A model generated the notes under the pieces. It did no database searches and had not been told where the DNA came from. It was given only the letters and a program-made list of their open reading frames with translations. This document shows, one piece after another, positions 34,855 through 42,992 of a stretch of DNA of 64,000 nucleotides. The translations under genes and the position numbers were made by a program. Each line of letters opens with the position of its first letter. The stretch's first letter is position 1. Origin of the DNA: Bacillota bacterium (GTDB lineage Bacteria; Bacillota; Clostridia; Christensenellales; Aristaeellaceae); the NCBI GenBank assembly GCA_023436585.1, contig JAEZIN010000002.1, positions 1 to 64,000 of the forward strand, given 5' to 3'.

Positions 34855-36600
34855 TTACCCCTCCGCCGGCACCTGGGCTGCCTGGTACAGCTTCGCATAG
34901 GCGCCGCCTTTTTGAAGAAGGGAGGTGTGGGTACCCTCCTCGGCTACCCGCTTTTCCTCCAGCACGATGATTCTTTTGGCGTTTTGTATGGTGGTCAGCC
35001 GGTGGGCAATGATGAAGGTGGCCCGGCCGTCCATCAGCCTTTCGATAGATTCCTGCACCATCCGTTCGCTTTCGTTGTCCAGGGCGCTGGTGGCCTCATC
35101 CAGGATGAGCACCGGCGGGTTCTTCAAAAACACCCTGGCGATGCTGATTCTCTGCTTCTGGCCGCCCGATAGCTTCACGCCCCGGCTGCCGATGTCCGTG
35201 TCATAGCCATTGGGCAGCTTTTGAATAAAATCGTGGGCGTTAGCCTGCCTGGCCGCCTCCTCCACCTCTTCCATGGTGGCATCAGGCTTGCCGTAGCGGA
35301 TATTCTCCAATAAGGTCCCTGAAAACAGGTATACATCCTGCTGTACCACGCCGATGCTTCTGCGCAGGTCCTTTAACCGGATGTTTCTTATATCCACCCC
35401 ATCCAACAGAATCCTGCCCGCGGTCACATCATAAAACCTGGGGATCAGCGAGCAAAGCGTGGTTTTCCCCACGCCGGAGGAGCCCACCACCGCAATGGAT
35501 TCGCCGGCCTCGGCGGTGAGGGAAAAATCCTTCAGCACCGGCTCCCGGTCTTCCTGATAGCCGAAGGTGACATTTTCAAAGGTGATTTGGCCCTTCACGT
35601 CGTTTAAGGCAGCGGCATCCTCCCGGTCGCAGACATCCGGCTTCGTTTCCAGCATCTCCATAAACCTTGCAAAGCCAGTGCTCCCCTCCTGATAGAGCCT
35701 CAAGAAGTTCAGCATGGTGTGAATGGGTTCGTTCAAGCTTCCAATATACAGCGTAAAGGCCAGCAAATCCGCCAGGTCCATGGTCCCCTTCAGGATGCAG
35801 ATGCCCCCGAACACCAGTATCACCAAGGTGAAGCAATGGGGAAAGCTCGACATCACATCGTAAAAGAAGGCTTCGTTTTTGTATACATCCTTCCTGCAGC
35901 TCAGGAAGCGGCGGTTCTCCCGGTCAAACTTTTCTTGCTCTGCTTGCTCATTGGTAAAGGACTGCACCACCCTGATTCCCGAAAGGGAATCCTCCACTTG
36001 GGCGTTCACATCGGCAATGCGCTCCCGGCTGCGCTTGTAGGCAGCCTTCATTTTGGGATGGAAGTAAAGCGCATACAGCACCATCAATGGCAAAAGCGAG
36101 AAGGCGGCAATGGTCAGGGGAACATTGATATTAAGGAGCACCACAAAGGCGCCTACGAACTTGATGAGGAACATCAGCAAATCTTCCGGGCCATGGTGGT
36201 ATAGCTCCGTCATCGACAGCACGTCATTAGACAGTACGGACATCAGCCGCCCGATTTTCTGCTCGTCATAGAAGCGGAAGGACAGCTTTTCATAGTGGGC
36301 GAACAATTCCGCCCGCATCACCGTTTCCATCTTGGCGCCCATGATATGACCCTGGCAGCAATACACCATGTTGCACACGGTAAGCAGCAGGATCAGCAGA
36401 AGCATCAGTCCACCGGCCCATAAAATCTGGGCCAGTGCATCAGCCGGCGCTCCTGTAAGGACCTGCTTGGTAATGAAGCGGGAGACAAGGGGAATGGTCA
36501 GCGTCACGCCCGCAGACACAAGGGCGCAGCCCATATCCAAGGTGAATAATTTCACGTGGGGACGGTAATAGGAAAGGAATTTTCGAAAACGCGGATTCAT
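34855..36600 (-). CDS. ABC exporter, fused permease-ATPase (multidrug type)
   Basis: This 581-residue half-transporter has six transmembrane helices in residues ~20-300. The ATPase domain has Walker A VVGSSGVGKTTLCSLI, Q-loop VQQDVYLFSG, signature VKLSGGQKQRISIARVF, Walker B PPVLILDEATSALD and H-loop FIIAHRLTTI. It resembles BmrA/LmrA/MsbA-like homodimeric exporters. The ATG at 36600 follows AGAGGAGA; longer starts run back through the attenuator. A consensus promoter, a leader peptide and a terminator/antiterminator lie upstream, so expression is probably induced by a translation-blocking drug. No partner subunit is adjacent. Confidence 0.92.
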   Translation of the reverse strand: MNPRFRKFLSYYRPHVKLFTLDMGCALVSAGVTLTIPLVSRFITKQVLTGAPADALAQILWAGGLMLLLILLLTVCNMVYCCQGHIMGAKMETVMRAELFAHYEKLSFRFYDEQKIGRLMSVLSNDVLSMTELYHHGPEDLLMFLIKFVGAFVVLLNINVPLTIAAFSLLPLMVLYALYFHPKMKAAYKRSRERIADVNAQVEDSLSGIRVVQSFTNEQAEQEKFDRENRRFLSCRKDVYKNEAFFYDVMSSFPHCFTLVILVFGGICILKGTMDLADLLAFTLYIGSLNEPIHTMLNFLRLYQEGSTGFARFMEMLETKPDVCDREDAAALNDVKGQITFENVTFGYQEDREPVLKDFSLTAEAGESIAVVGSSGVGKTTLCSLIPRFYDVTAGRILLDGVDIRNIRLKDLRRSIGVVQQDVYLFSGTLLENIRYGKPDATMEEVEEAARQANAHDFIQKLPNGYDTDIGSRGVKLSGGQKQRISIARVFLKNPPVLILDEATSALDNESERMVQESIERLMDGRATFIIAHRLTTIQNAKRIIVLEEKRVAEEGTHTSLLQKGGAYAKLYQAAQVPAEG

Positions 36601-36662
36601 GCATTCTCCTCTTTCTGTTTGCCATACGGCTTTCATGCGGCCTGAAATTGAAAACGGCACAC

Positions 36663-36692
36663 AAAAAAGCACCTCTGCAAAATCAGAAGTGC
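36663..36692 (-). terminator. Attenuator terminator of the ABC exporter
   Basis: On the minus strand GCACTTCT-GATTTTGC-AGAGGTGC is followed by TTTTTT. It lies between the leader ORF and the exporter start. Confidence 0.85.
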
Positions 36693-36777
36693 CTGCGCAA
36701 ACAACGGGCGAATGCATCCGCCTGCTTTACAAGGCTATATTGACCGATGGATCGGGCAATACGACTTCCGATTCTGC
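36677..36777 (-). promoter_or_regulatory. Antiterminator pairing upstream of the ABC exporter
   Basis: In the RNA, GCAGAAUCGGAAGU (36777-36764, inside the leader ORF) can pair over 14 positions, two of them G-U, with ACUUCUGAUUUUGC (36690-36677). The latter is the 5' arm and loop of the terminator. The two structures are mutually exclusive. Confidence 0.65.
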
Positions 36778-36800
36778 ATGATGCTCGATCTGGCTGTCAT
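36735..36800 (-). CDS. 21-residue leader peptide of the ABC exporter
   Basis: A strong AAAGGAGGTGG ribosome site precedes ATG 36800. The peptide begins MTARSSIMQNRKSYC and ends PIHRSI before TAG. Codons 8-13 form the 5' strand of the antiterminator. The strong ribosome site on so short a frame directly before a terminator points to ribosome-mediated attenuation. Confidence 0.7.
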   Translation of the reverse strand: MTARSSIMQNRKSYCPIHRSI

Positions 36801-36828
36801 ACTGCCACCTCCTTTTCAAACTGAACCC

Positions 36829-36857
36829 ATTGTACCTAATATCCATTATCCTGTCAA
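36829..36857 (-). promoter_or_regulatory. Consensus sigma-A promoter of the ABC exporter
   Basis: On the minus strand TTGACA (36857-36852), 17 bases, TACAAT (36834-36829). Transcription would start near 36822, just before the leader ribosome site. Confidence 0.88.
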
Positions 36858-36898
36858 GAGCAGCAGGGCTTATCCCGGTGTTGGGATGGCAATGCCTA

Positions 36899-37093
36899 TT
36901 ACATCCTATTCAACTCCGCATCCGACAGCGGCGTAATGACGGGCTTCCCTTCCCTGTTCAGCAATATGGTCATGCCGCCCGCATACCCGGATTGGTGAAA
37001 GATATAATTGACGCCCGTTTCCTTGTCCACCCAGATTTCCATAGCGTTAAAGGTACCCTGGGAATACACCTTCACAAAGCGCTTATCAGACAT
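36899..37093 (-). CDS. DUF6440-type small protein
   Basis: This 64-residue protein carries the family pattern EIWVDKETGVNYIFHQSGYAGGMTILLNREGKPVI. The function is unknown. GGGAGG lies ahead of the ATG at 37093. It is cytoplasmic, with no signal peptide. Confidence 0.8.
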   Translation of the reverse strand: MSDKRFVKVYSQGTFNAMEIWVDKETGVNYIFHQSGYAGGMTILLNREGKPVITPLSDAELNRM

Positions 37094-37239
37094 ACAAACC
37101 TCCCTTTCTTTTCACAGACTCTATGTAAACATTTCTATGTCACGGCTTCCGCTCCTGCCCCCATTGCCGGAACACCTCTATTCCCAGTCCCAAAACCTGC
37201 ATCCACATGCTTTCTATGCAAAACAATAACCCGCTATCC

Positions 37240-37530
37240 ATCTATAAAGGTATTCCCAATGGGCTTTATCCCTTCGGCAGAATGTCCCAACCCATCTCCA
37301 TGCTTTTCTTTTAATGTTCCGTTATCTCCCCACCTGATATGGGGATTCCAAAGGGGTGGTGTCCCTTTGGCAGGGTCCAGGGGCTTTCCCCTCTGGCTCA
37401 ATCGGCGCGCTGGTTCGCTGCCGCTCCCATCGCTTGTTTCGCCAGCCTCCTCCACCCCTCCCTTTTCCGCCACAGGCGGGGTCGGGGTTACGGAGCCCCT
37501 GGTTGCATTATTATGCGGAATTCTGTATAA
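37240..37530. repeat. Dispersed repeat R2, long copy with a degenerate tandem unit
   Basis: 37338-37500 carries ATATGGGGATTCC, CCCTTTGGCAGGGTCC, GCTCAATCGGCGCG, CGCTTGTTTCGCCAGCCTCC and CCGCCACAGGCGG. All recur, inverted, at 42660-42930. A weaker copy of the first part (GGTATTCCCAATGGG, CCCTTCGGCAGA) precedes it at 37249-37290. No gene is seen in 37094-37605. Confidence 0.75.
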
Positions 37531-37605
37531 TACTTGCGGGCGTGCATAACGCGGCCCAAGGCCGGATCACCACGCCTGGGGCAAGGCCCCGGAAAGGAAA
37601 AAACC

Positions 37606-38394
37606 ATGCGCAAACTTGTTTCCCTGTTACTTATGCTGGCGCTCGCCGCGGGCGTGCTACCGGCCGTGGCCCAGGGCAGCGACAACTACACGGATGAGAT
37701 GAAAATCCCCTACGCGGCGGACTTGTCCCCTGAGGACGGCGCCGATTCCGTGGAGCGCCTGGGCGATCATCCCGGTTCCCCCTATTTTGCCCATCCCGAC
37801 GTGTACAACATGGTCTCCACCGATACGCTGACCGTGCTGCCCCAATTCAAGACACAGCAGCAGACCACCGAATGGTCCTGCGGCGTCAGCGCCGTGCTGA
37901 TGGTGGTCAATTATTTCGGCAAGCTGGGCGAGTACAGTGAGCAGACACTGGCGGAATTCCGCTCCGTGGGCCTGACCAGCGGAAAGGGCGGCGCGGAACC
38001 CGGCTCCACGAGCCTTACGCAGGTCGTTGACATGCTAAACGGCGTGGGCGGATTTGAGCTTGTGACCACAAAGGATTACGGCGACGCGGTGCACGATAAG
38101 TTCACCCTTTCTGCCATCCAGGAATTCCTCAAGAATGGTACGCCCATTCTCATTGGCTGGAACGACTGGGGCGGGCACTGGCAGGTCATCATCGGTTATG
38201 ACACCATGGGCACCGAAACGGAGCAGGATGACGTGATCATCGTGGCCGACCCCTACGATACCACCGACCATAACCAGGACGGCTACGGCATTTATCCTGC
38301 CGAGCGGTTCATTTATAACTTCACCTTCTATAACTTCTTCAACGAGGAAGACGGCAACGACATGCAGTTCGTGGCCGTCAAGCCCGCGGCATAA
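37606..38394 (+). CDS. Secreted C39-like cysteine peptidase
   Basis: This 262-residue secreted protein has a signal peptide ending near AVAQG, then a papain-like C39 domain: QQQTTEWSCGVSAVLMVVNYFG (Gln and nucleophilic Cys), the GHWQVIIGYD histidine, and VADPYDTTDHNQDGYG with the Asp. These match the bacteriocin-processing/C39-family triad, but as a stand-alone secreted domain without ABC transporter parts. The ATG at 37606 follows GGAAAGGAAAA. The substrate is unknown; it could act on peptides outside the cell. Confidence 0.82.
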   Translation: MRKLVSLLLMLALAAGVLPAVAQGSDNYTDEMKIPYAADLSPEDGADSVERLGDHPGSPYFAHPDVYNMVSTDTLTVLPQFKTQQQTTEWSCGVSAVLMVVNYFGKLGEYSEQTLAEFRSVGLTSGKGGAEPGSTSLTQVVDMLNGVGGFELVTTKDYGDAVHDKFTLSAIQEFLKNGTPILIGWNDWGGHWQVIIGYDTMGTETEQDDVIIVADPYDTTDHNQDGYGIYPAERFIYNFTFYNFFNEEDGNDMQFVAVKPAA

Positions 38395-38424
38395 GGAAGC
38401 GTGGAAGGAAATACGGGATTATTG

Positions 38425-38460
38425 GCGGGGAGGAGCCTTTTGAAAAAGGCCCCTCCCCGC
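38425..38460. repeat. Family T stem-loop, copy 4
   Basis: GCGGGGAGGAGCCTTTTG pairs with AAAAAGGCCCCTCCCCGC, followed by ACCCTTCCCTGAAAACTTTT. This is the inverse orientation of copies 1-3. It acts as a likely terminator of the C39 gene. Confidence 0.75.
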
Positions 38461-38570
38461 ACCCTTCCCTGAAAACTTTTCATAGGGAAAAATAATCGCC
38501 TGCACCAAAATATGTTGGGGCAGGCGATAAAAAGCTTTGTAATGCGCTGCAACCGAAATAGAAACAGGAA

Positions 38571-38795
38571 TCAACCCATGGGTATTCTAATGAACCATGG
38601 CATCCAGGCGCCATCCGAAGGAAGACTGCACTTCTCCCGTTCCCGGGATAGGCGCTCATCATTTTCCGCCTTCAGTCCGTATATTCGATTTTGCAACGAC
38701 TCAAGTTTAGCAGCAGTTTCCCCGGTTAGTTCTGCAGCTTTCAACCCAAGCGTTGATTTTGATGCCAAGTTAACTTCGCATAGACATTTTTCCAT
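38571..38795 (-). CDS. Possible 74-residue coiled-coil protein
   Basis: From ATG 38795 (GGGAGGGAT upstream) the frame reads MEKCLCEVNLASKSTLGLKAAELTG... with an amphipathic, charged middle (ETAAKLESLQNRIYGLKAEN). I recognise no family. The ribosome site and the regular heptads are the only support; it could be spurious. No other gene is seen in 38461-38909. Confidence 0.35.
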   Translation of the reverse strand: MEKCLCEVNLASKSTLGLKAAELTGETAAKLESLQNRIYGLKAENDERLSREREKCSLPSDGAWMPWFIRIPMG

Positions 38796-38909
38796 ACCAT
38801 ATCCCTCCCATCTGGACAAGGATATGATATGCCAAGGTAAAGGTCCCGAAAAGCGCCAATTGGTCAGAACTTTTTAGGAGCCAATTGCTTCACTCCACGA
38901 TAAAAGCGG

Positions 38910-40139
38910 TTAGACCGCTTCCTCCGGTTTGGGCATCGGCCGGCCGGCCTCCAGGAGCGTACGGCTCTTGATGGTCATAAAGGCGATCACCACAATGGCG
39001 ATCCCGGTAATCAGCAGCAGCGTTTCAATGGGGATGGTATCCGCCAGCGGGCCAAACACCAGCATGCTCACAGGCATGCCTACGCTGCCGATCATGCCCA
39101 TCACACTGAAGATTCGGCCCAGATAATCGCCTTCCACCCGTTCCTGAAGGACGACGGTGGCCGGTGTGTTGAAATACGGCATGCAAAATCCTGCCAGAAG
39201 CATAAAGGCCATATAGACAAAGAAGTTGGGTACCAGCCCCAGCGCCGCCGTACACGCACCAAGAAGCAGTGTCGACGCCCCCATGGTGTGCATTCTGTTC
39301 TTAAAACCGCCCAGGGTGGCGATAAGCCCGCCGCCTACCATCATGCCCGCGGTAAAGGCGATTTCGATAGCGGTAAGCCGCCAGTATTCCTCCCCGAATC
39401 TGCGCACCACCTGCAAAGGCGTCAGGAAGGCCACCGGCCCGGCCATCAGCGTAAAGGATAGCATAAACAGAAAGAAAAGCTTGATGTACCGGTGCCCGGC
39501 AATGTAGGCAAAGCCATCCTTCATGTCGGCAAAATAACTAGTGCCGGAAGCCGAACTCGCTTTTTCGTGGGTGGGAATGGGAATGAATTTGAGCAGTATG
39601 AATATAGAGGCCGCCGCGGTGATAACGTCGATAAACAGGATAACAGGCAGGCTTGCCCATGTCAGCAGCGCGCCGCTGGCCAAAGGCGACACAATCAGCA
39701 CAGCCGATTGTATGCTGCTGTTGATGCCGGTGACGCGAGTCAGCGCTTCCTGCGGCACTATTTGAGGCAGAACGGCGCTGATGGCCGGGCTGTGCACCGC
39801 GGAGCCCAGAGCCCGCACGGCCATGATGGCGAATATCAGCCATAGCCCGCTGTAACCAAGCAGCATTAACACCGCCAGGATCAGTGTCGCAATGGCGATA
39901 AAGCCGTCGGCCAGTATAATAAGCCGCTTGCGCGGATACCGGTCGGCCCATACGCCGGCAAATGGCGCCAGAAAGAACATCGGCAAGAAACCGCATAGGA
40001 TGGCGATGGTCATCATGGACCCGGATTTGGAGCTCAGCGTCACGCTCCACATCAGGGCATATTGCACCAGCGACGATCCGAAAAGGGATATCATCTGCCC
40101 CGACAAGAACAGGGCCACCGTCTTTTTCCAGTTCTGCAC
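38910..40139 (-). CDS. MFS transporter, MefA/DHA3-like exporter
   Basis: This 409-residue membrane protein has about 12 hydrophobic segments and the loop motif GVWADRYPRKRLIILAD. It is related to macrolide-efflux-type exporters, as is the one at 6420, but is not a close duplicate. I chose the GTG at 40139 (MQNWKKTVALFLSGQMISLFG) because AAGGAGG lies 5 bases before it; the ATG at 40160 would place that site inside the gene. A promoter lies about 100 bases upstream and the leader can form a GGCAAGC/GCTTGCC stem. The substrate is unknown. Confidence 0.85.
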   Translation of the reverse strand: MQNWKKTVALFLSGQMISLFGSSLVQYALMWSVTLSSKSGSMMTIAILCGFLPMFFLAPFAGVWADRYPRKRLIILADGFIAIATLILAVLMLLGYSGLWLIFAIMAVRALGSAVHSPAISAVLPQIVPQEALTRVTGINSSIQSAVLIVSPLASGALLTWASLPVILFIDVITAAASIFILLKFIPIPTHEKASSASGTSYFADMKDGFAYIAGHRYIKLFFLFMLSFTLMAGPVAFLTPLQVVRRFGEEYWRLTAIEIAFTAGMMVGGGLIATLGGFKNRMHTMGASTLLLGACTAALGLVPNFFVYMAFMLLAGFCMPYFNTPATVVLQERVEGDYLGRIFSVMGMIGSVGMPVSMLVFGPLADTIPIETLLLITGIAIVVIAFMTIKSRTLLEAGRPMPKPEEAV

Positions 40140-40246
40140 AGGAACCTCCTTGAGGATCATAAATCGTTTGCCGGCAAGCCTTTAACCCGGTCTTTCCCTG
40201 GCTTCAGCGCTTGCCTTGCACCACCCAAAAAACAAGTCAGATGAAA

Positions 40247-40275
40247 ATTGTACCTGATTCCACGCTTTTATGCAA
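40247..40275 (-). promoter_or_regulatory. Sigma-A promoter of the second MFS gene
   Basis: On the minus strand TTGCAT (40275-40270), 17 bases, TACAAT (40252-40247), leaving a leader of about 100 bases. Confidence 0.7.
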
Positions 40276-40454
40276 CCCCGGTTTCATATGCATTTTCCCA
40301 GGGCTGCAAGGTTATGCGCCCATCGTGATGGATTACGTCCTCCGTGTATTCATGGACAGGCCTGCCCTTGTTTCATACCCTCTCCTATCATTCCATGAAA
40401 CTTTCCTTTTCTCTCCAAAGCCAAAGTAAATTCCATAAAACGCAAAAAAAGCAG

Positions 40455-40483
40455 TTGACAAATGGGAATGCGGCGCATATACT
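40455..40483 (+). promoter_or_regulatory. Sigma-A promoter of the UroD/ABC transporter locus
   Basis: TTGACA (40455-40460), 17 bases, TATACT (40478-40483). Confidence 0.85.
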
Positions 40484-40489
40484 TCCAAT

Positions 40490-40510
40490 ATCCTATAAAA
40501 CATATAGGAT
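40490..40510. promoter_or_regulatory. Perfect operator-like palindrome at the transcription start
   Basis: ATCCTATA and TATAGGAT arms around AAACA. The site begins 6 bases after the -10, where a bound repressor would block initiation. I cannot name the regulator. Confidence 0.65.
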
Positions 40511-40536
40511 TTAAATGTTTATTGGGAGGATCGCCG

Positions 40537-40590
40537 ATGATCATCCGCATCTGGGGCCGATGTTGCCATGTATTCAAAGGCATAAAATAA
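40537..40590 (+). CDS. 17-residue leader peptide with tandem cysteines
   Basis: GGGAGG lies 8 bases before ATG 40537. The peptide is MIIRIWGRCCHVFKGIK, ending in TAA. The adjacent Cys codons (TGT TGC), the strong ribosome site and the location 65 bases before a metabolic gene suggest an amino-acid-sensing leader, most simply for cysteine. This is inferred from layout only. Confidence 0.5.
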   Translation: MIIRIWGRCCHVFKGIK

Positions 40591-40654
40591 ACGGCAGGCG
40601 GCAGGCCGCACAAGCAGCGGTGGCCGCCGCAAAACAGCAGGCAGGAGAAGAAAC

Positions 40655-41659
40655 ATGTCAAAGTATCAGCTTGTATTGGACGCCTTCGATTCAAAGCCCG
40701 TGGAGAGGGTGCCGGTGGGCTTCTGGTTCCATTTTGCCAAGGAGGGAGACTTTGGAAGCGCCCTTGATAATCCCGCCGTGATCCAGACCAATATCGATGG
40801 CCATTTGAAGTTTTATCAGGATTTTCAGCCCGACTTCGTCAAGCTCATGAGCGACGGATTCTTTGGCTACCCCAACGCGGTTATCGCAAACGCCAAATCG
40901 GCCGATGACCTGTACGCGGCGGCCCCCATCGGGGAGGATCACCCCTGGTTAAGGGGGCAGGTGGAATTGGTCACCCGCCTTACGGCCTCCTTCGGCCAGG
41001 AAGTGGCCACCTTCTACAACGTATTCTCCCCCGCCACCTTCTACCGCTTCCTGGTGGGCGGTCTATCTGGCGACAGCGGCGAAACGATACTGGCCAACTT
41101 TTTGCTTCAGGATGAGGCGGCGGTGAAACATGCCCTGCGCGTCATCGCCCAGGATCTTTCGGACCTTGCCCGGGCCGTCATCCTGGAAGGCCGGGCCACG
41201 GGCATCTACCTCAGCGTCAAAAATGTGCAGGACAGCCGCATCTCAAAGGAAATCTACCGCCGCGCCGTCACCCCCGGTGAGAAGCTTGTGCTGGCCGCGG
41301 CCCACGAAGCCAGCGCCTACAACATACTGCACATTTGCGGGTATGAGGGGAGCCGCAACGATTTGAGCCTGTATGCCGATTACGATGTGAAGGCCGTCAA
41401 CTGGGCCGTGACCGTGGAGGGCGTCAGCCTAAAGGAGGGCAAGAAGCTCTTTGGCGGCCGCACGGTGATCGGCGGATTCGGCAACACAAAGCAGTCCCTT
41501 CTGTACGCGGGCGGCAGGGAAGATATTGAGCGCTATACCCAGGACCTCATCGAGGATACCGGAAGGACCGGCGTCATACTGGGTGCCGACTGTACAGTAC
41601 CGGCGGATATCGATGTTCACCGCCTCAAGTGGGTGCGGGACAAAGCCGCCTCCCTGTAA
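40655..41659 (+). CDS. Uroporphyrinogen decarboxylase-family protein (methyltransferase-like)
   Basis: This 334-residue TIM-barrel protein belongs to the UroD/MtaA superfamily (SKYQLVLDAFDSKPVERVPVGFWFHF at the N-terminus; HICGYEGSRNDLSLYADYDVKAVNWAV; LFGGRTVIGGF). True heme UroD proteins have a different N-terminal arginine-rich motif and no other heme genes are near. A methyl-group-transfer role, as in the cobalamin-linked members, is therefore more likely. CAGGAGAAG precedes the ATG at 40655. It heads a locus followed by an amino-acid ABC transporter, with a spacing of 122 bases to the next gene. Confidence 0.82.
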   Translation: MSKYQLVLDAFDSKPVERVPVGFWFHFAKEGDFGSALDNPAVIQTNIDGHLKFYQDFQPDFVKLMSDGFFGYPNAVIANAKSADDLYAAAPIGEDHPWLRGQVELVTRLTASFGQEVATFYNVFSPATFYRFLVGGLSGDSGETILANFLLQDEAAVKHALRVIAQDLSDLARAVILEGRATGIYLSVKNVQDSRISKEIYRRAVTPGEKLVLAAAHEASAYNILHICGYEGSRNDLSLYADYDVKAVNWAVTVEGVSLKEGKKLFGGRTVIGGFGNTKQSLLYAGGREDIERYTQDLIEDTGRTGVILGADCTVPADIDVHRLKWVRDKAASL

Positions 41660-41781
41660 GCGTAAGCCAGAAGGAAAACCGCCGCAATTGAACGAAAAGA
41701 AATTGTGTCATTAAAACTTCCATTAGAATGATCGGAAGCGTATCTTGACATCCCTATGGGACAGGAAAAGGAGACACGAAC

Positions 41782-42609
41782 ATGAAAACCTTGAAAAAGA
41801 TCGCGATACTGCTTTTGACGCTGGTGCTGGCCGCCGCGCTTTCAGGCGCCCAGGCGGAGACGGTGAGGACGGTATACGTCGCCCATACCCAAACGTATGT
41901 GCCTTATGACTTTGTCAATGAAAAGGGTGAATCCGACGGCTTTGAGGTGCAGGTAATGAAGGCCGTGGATGAGCTGCTGCCGGAGTACCAATTCGAGTTT
42001 GTGCCCACCACCGACGATGATCTGCTCATCGGCGTGGAATCGGGCAAGTATACCCTTGGCATCAAGGGCGTATGGTTTACGCAGGAGCGGGCCAAGAAGT
42101 ATATCTTCCCCAAAAACAACCTGGCCGCCAGCATCATCGGCCTGGCCATACGGGCCGAGAACGCCAATGAAATCAAGGACATCGACAGCTTTGCGGCCTT
42201 CAGCGGCAAGCTGGTGCCCATTCCCCCGCAAAGCGCCCAGTATGCCGTGGTGACGGATTACAACGCCGCCCATCCCGACAAGCCGATTATTCTTGTCCCC
42301 TCCGAGACCTTTACCGTCACCGACGCCTACGCCTGGGTGCTGGAGGGGCGGTACGACGCCTTCTTCGACATCAAGCTTTCCTTCCAGAACAACGTGGAAA
42401 AGGAAGACGGCCCGTATCATGACTTAAGCGGCAAGCTGGCCTATGTGCCTTACAAGGCCATCCCCACCTGGCCGCTGTTCAACAAAAACGAGCAGGCATT
42501 GGCGGACGCCTATGACGCAGCTGTGGCGCAGCTCACCGCAAGCGGCAAGATTCAGGAGCTTTCCCTGCAGTATTTCGGCGAGGATATTTTCCAGTACATT
42601 CAGGAGTAA
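41782..42609 (+). CDS. Amino-acid ABC transporter substrate-binding protein
   Basis: This 275-residue exported protein is a family-3 solute-binding protein. The signal peptide ends near SGAQA; no lipobox cysteine is seen. The core has YVPYDFVNEKGESDGFEVQVMKAVDELLP, GIKGVWFTQERAKKYIFPKN and FFDIKLSFQNN. The context (two distinct permeases and one ATPase) resembles the Bacillus TcyJKLMN cystine system. The ligand is not proven. AAAAGGAG lies before the ATG. Confidence 0.88.
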   Translation: MKTLKKIAILLLTLVLAAALSGAQAETVRTVYVAHTQTYVPYDFVNEKGESDGFEVQVMKAVDELLPEYQFEFVPTTDDDLLIGVESGKYTLGIKGVWFTQERAKKYIFPKNNLAASIIGLAIRAENANEIKDIDSFAAFSGKLVPIPPQSAQYAVVTDYNAAHPDKPIILVPSETFTVTDAYAWVLEGRYDAFFDIKLSFQNNVEKEDGPYHDLSGKLAYVPYKAIPTWPLFNKNEQALADAYDAAVAQLTASGKIQELSLQYFGEDIFQYIQE

Positions 42610-42654
42610 TATGATCCAGCCGGGGCTATCGCGCCAATCATGATATGCATTATT

Positions 42655-42930
42655 AATGCAAGAAGATGGCATCCGAAGGTTTCCAAAGGCTCCGAAGCCG
42701 AAGCGCCGCCTGTGGCGGGTGAAGCGAGGCGAAGGAGGCTGGCGAAACGAGCAGTGCGAGCGATAGCGAAGCAATGCGACGATTGAGCCAGATGGAGAGA
42801 TAAAGCGAGGCGGAGAAGGCCAGCGAAACAAGCAGTGCGAGCGGCAGTGAGCAATGCGCCGATTAAGCAGGCTGGACCGACCGGAAAGCCCTTTGGCCGC
42901 GCCCACAGGCGCGAAATTCCTTCGTGCATA
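42655..42930. repeat. Dispersed repeat R2, copy inside the ABC transporter locus
   Basis: It starts TGCAAGAAGATGGCATCCG and ends ACCGACCGGAAAGCCCTTTG..., as does the copy at 47936-48130. It holds two tandem, diverged units of about 83 bases: near 42722-42790 and 42805-42880, each with GCGAAACnAGCAGTGCGAGCG. It fills most of the 380-base gap between the binding protein and first permease gene. Confidence 0.8.
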
Positions 42931-42992
42931 TGCTTTGCGAAATATATGCATAGTGCGATAGCCCTGCATATCATTCATCCGGGAGGTACTTC

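Noticed and set aside
40655..41659. hemE (heme uroporphyrinogen decarboxylase) for the UroD-family gene
   Set aside because: The N-terminal signature of true HemE is missing and no heme genes are nearby; the protein fits the methyltransferase side of the superfamily better.
42424..42978. 184-codon minus-strand frame across the R2 repeat
   Set aside because: Its repeated Ser/Arg/Pro segments simply translate the tandem DNA units, and the other R2 copies do not keep the frame.
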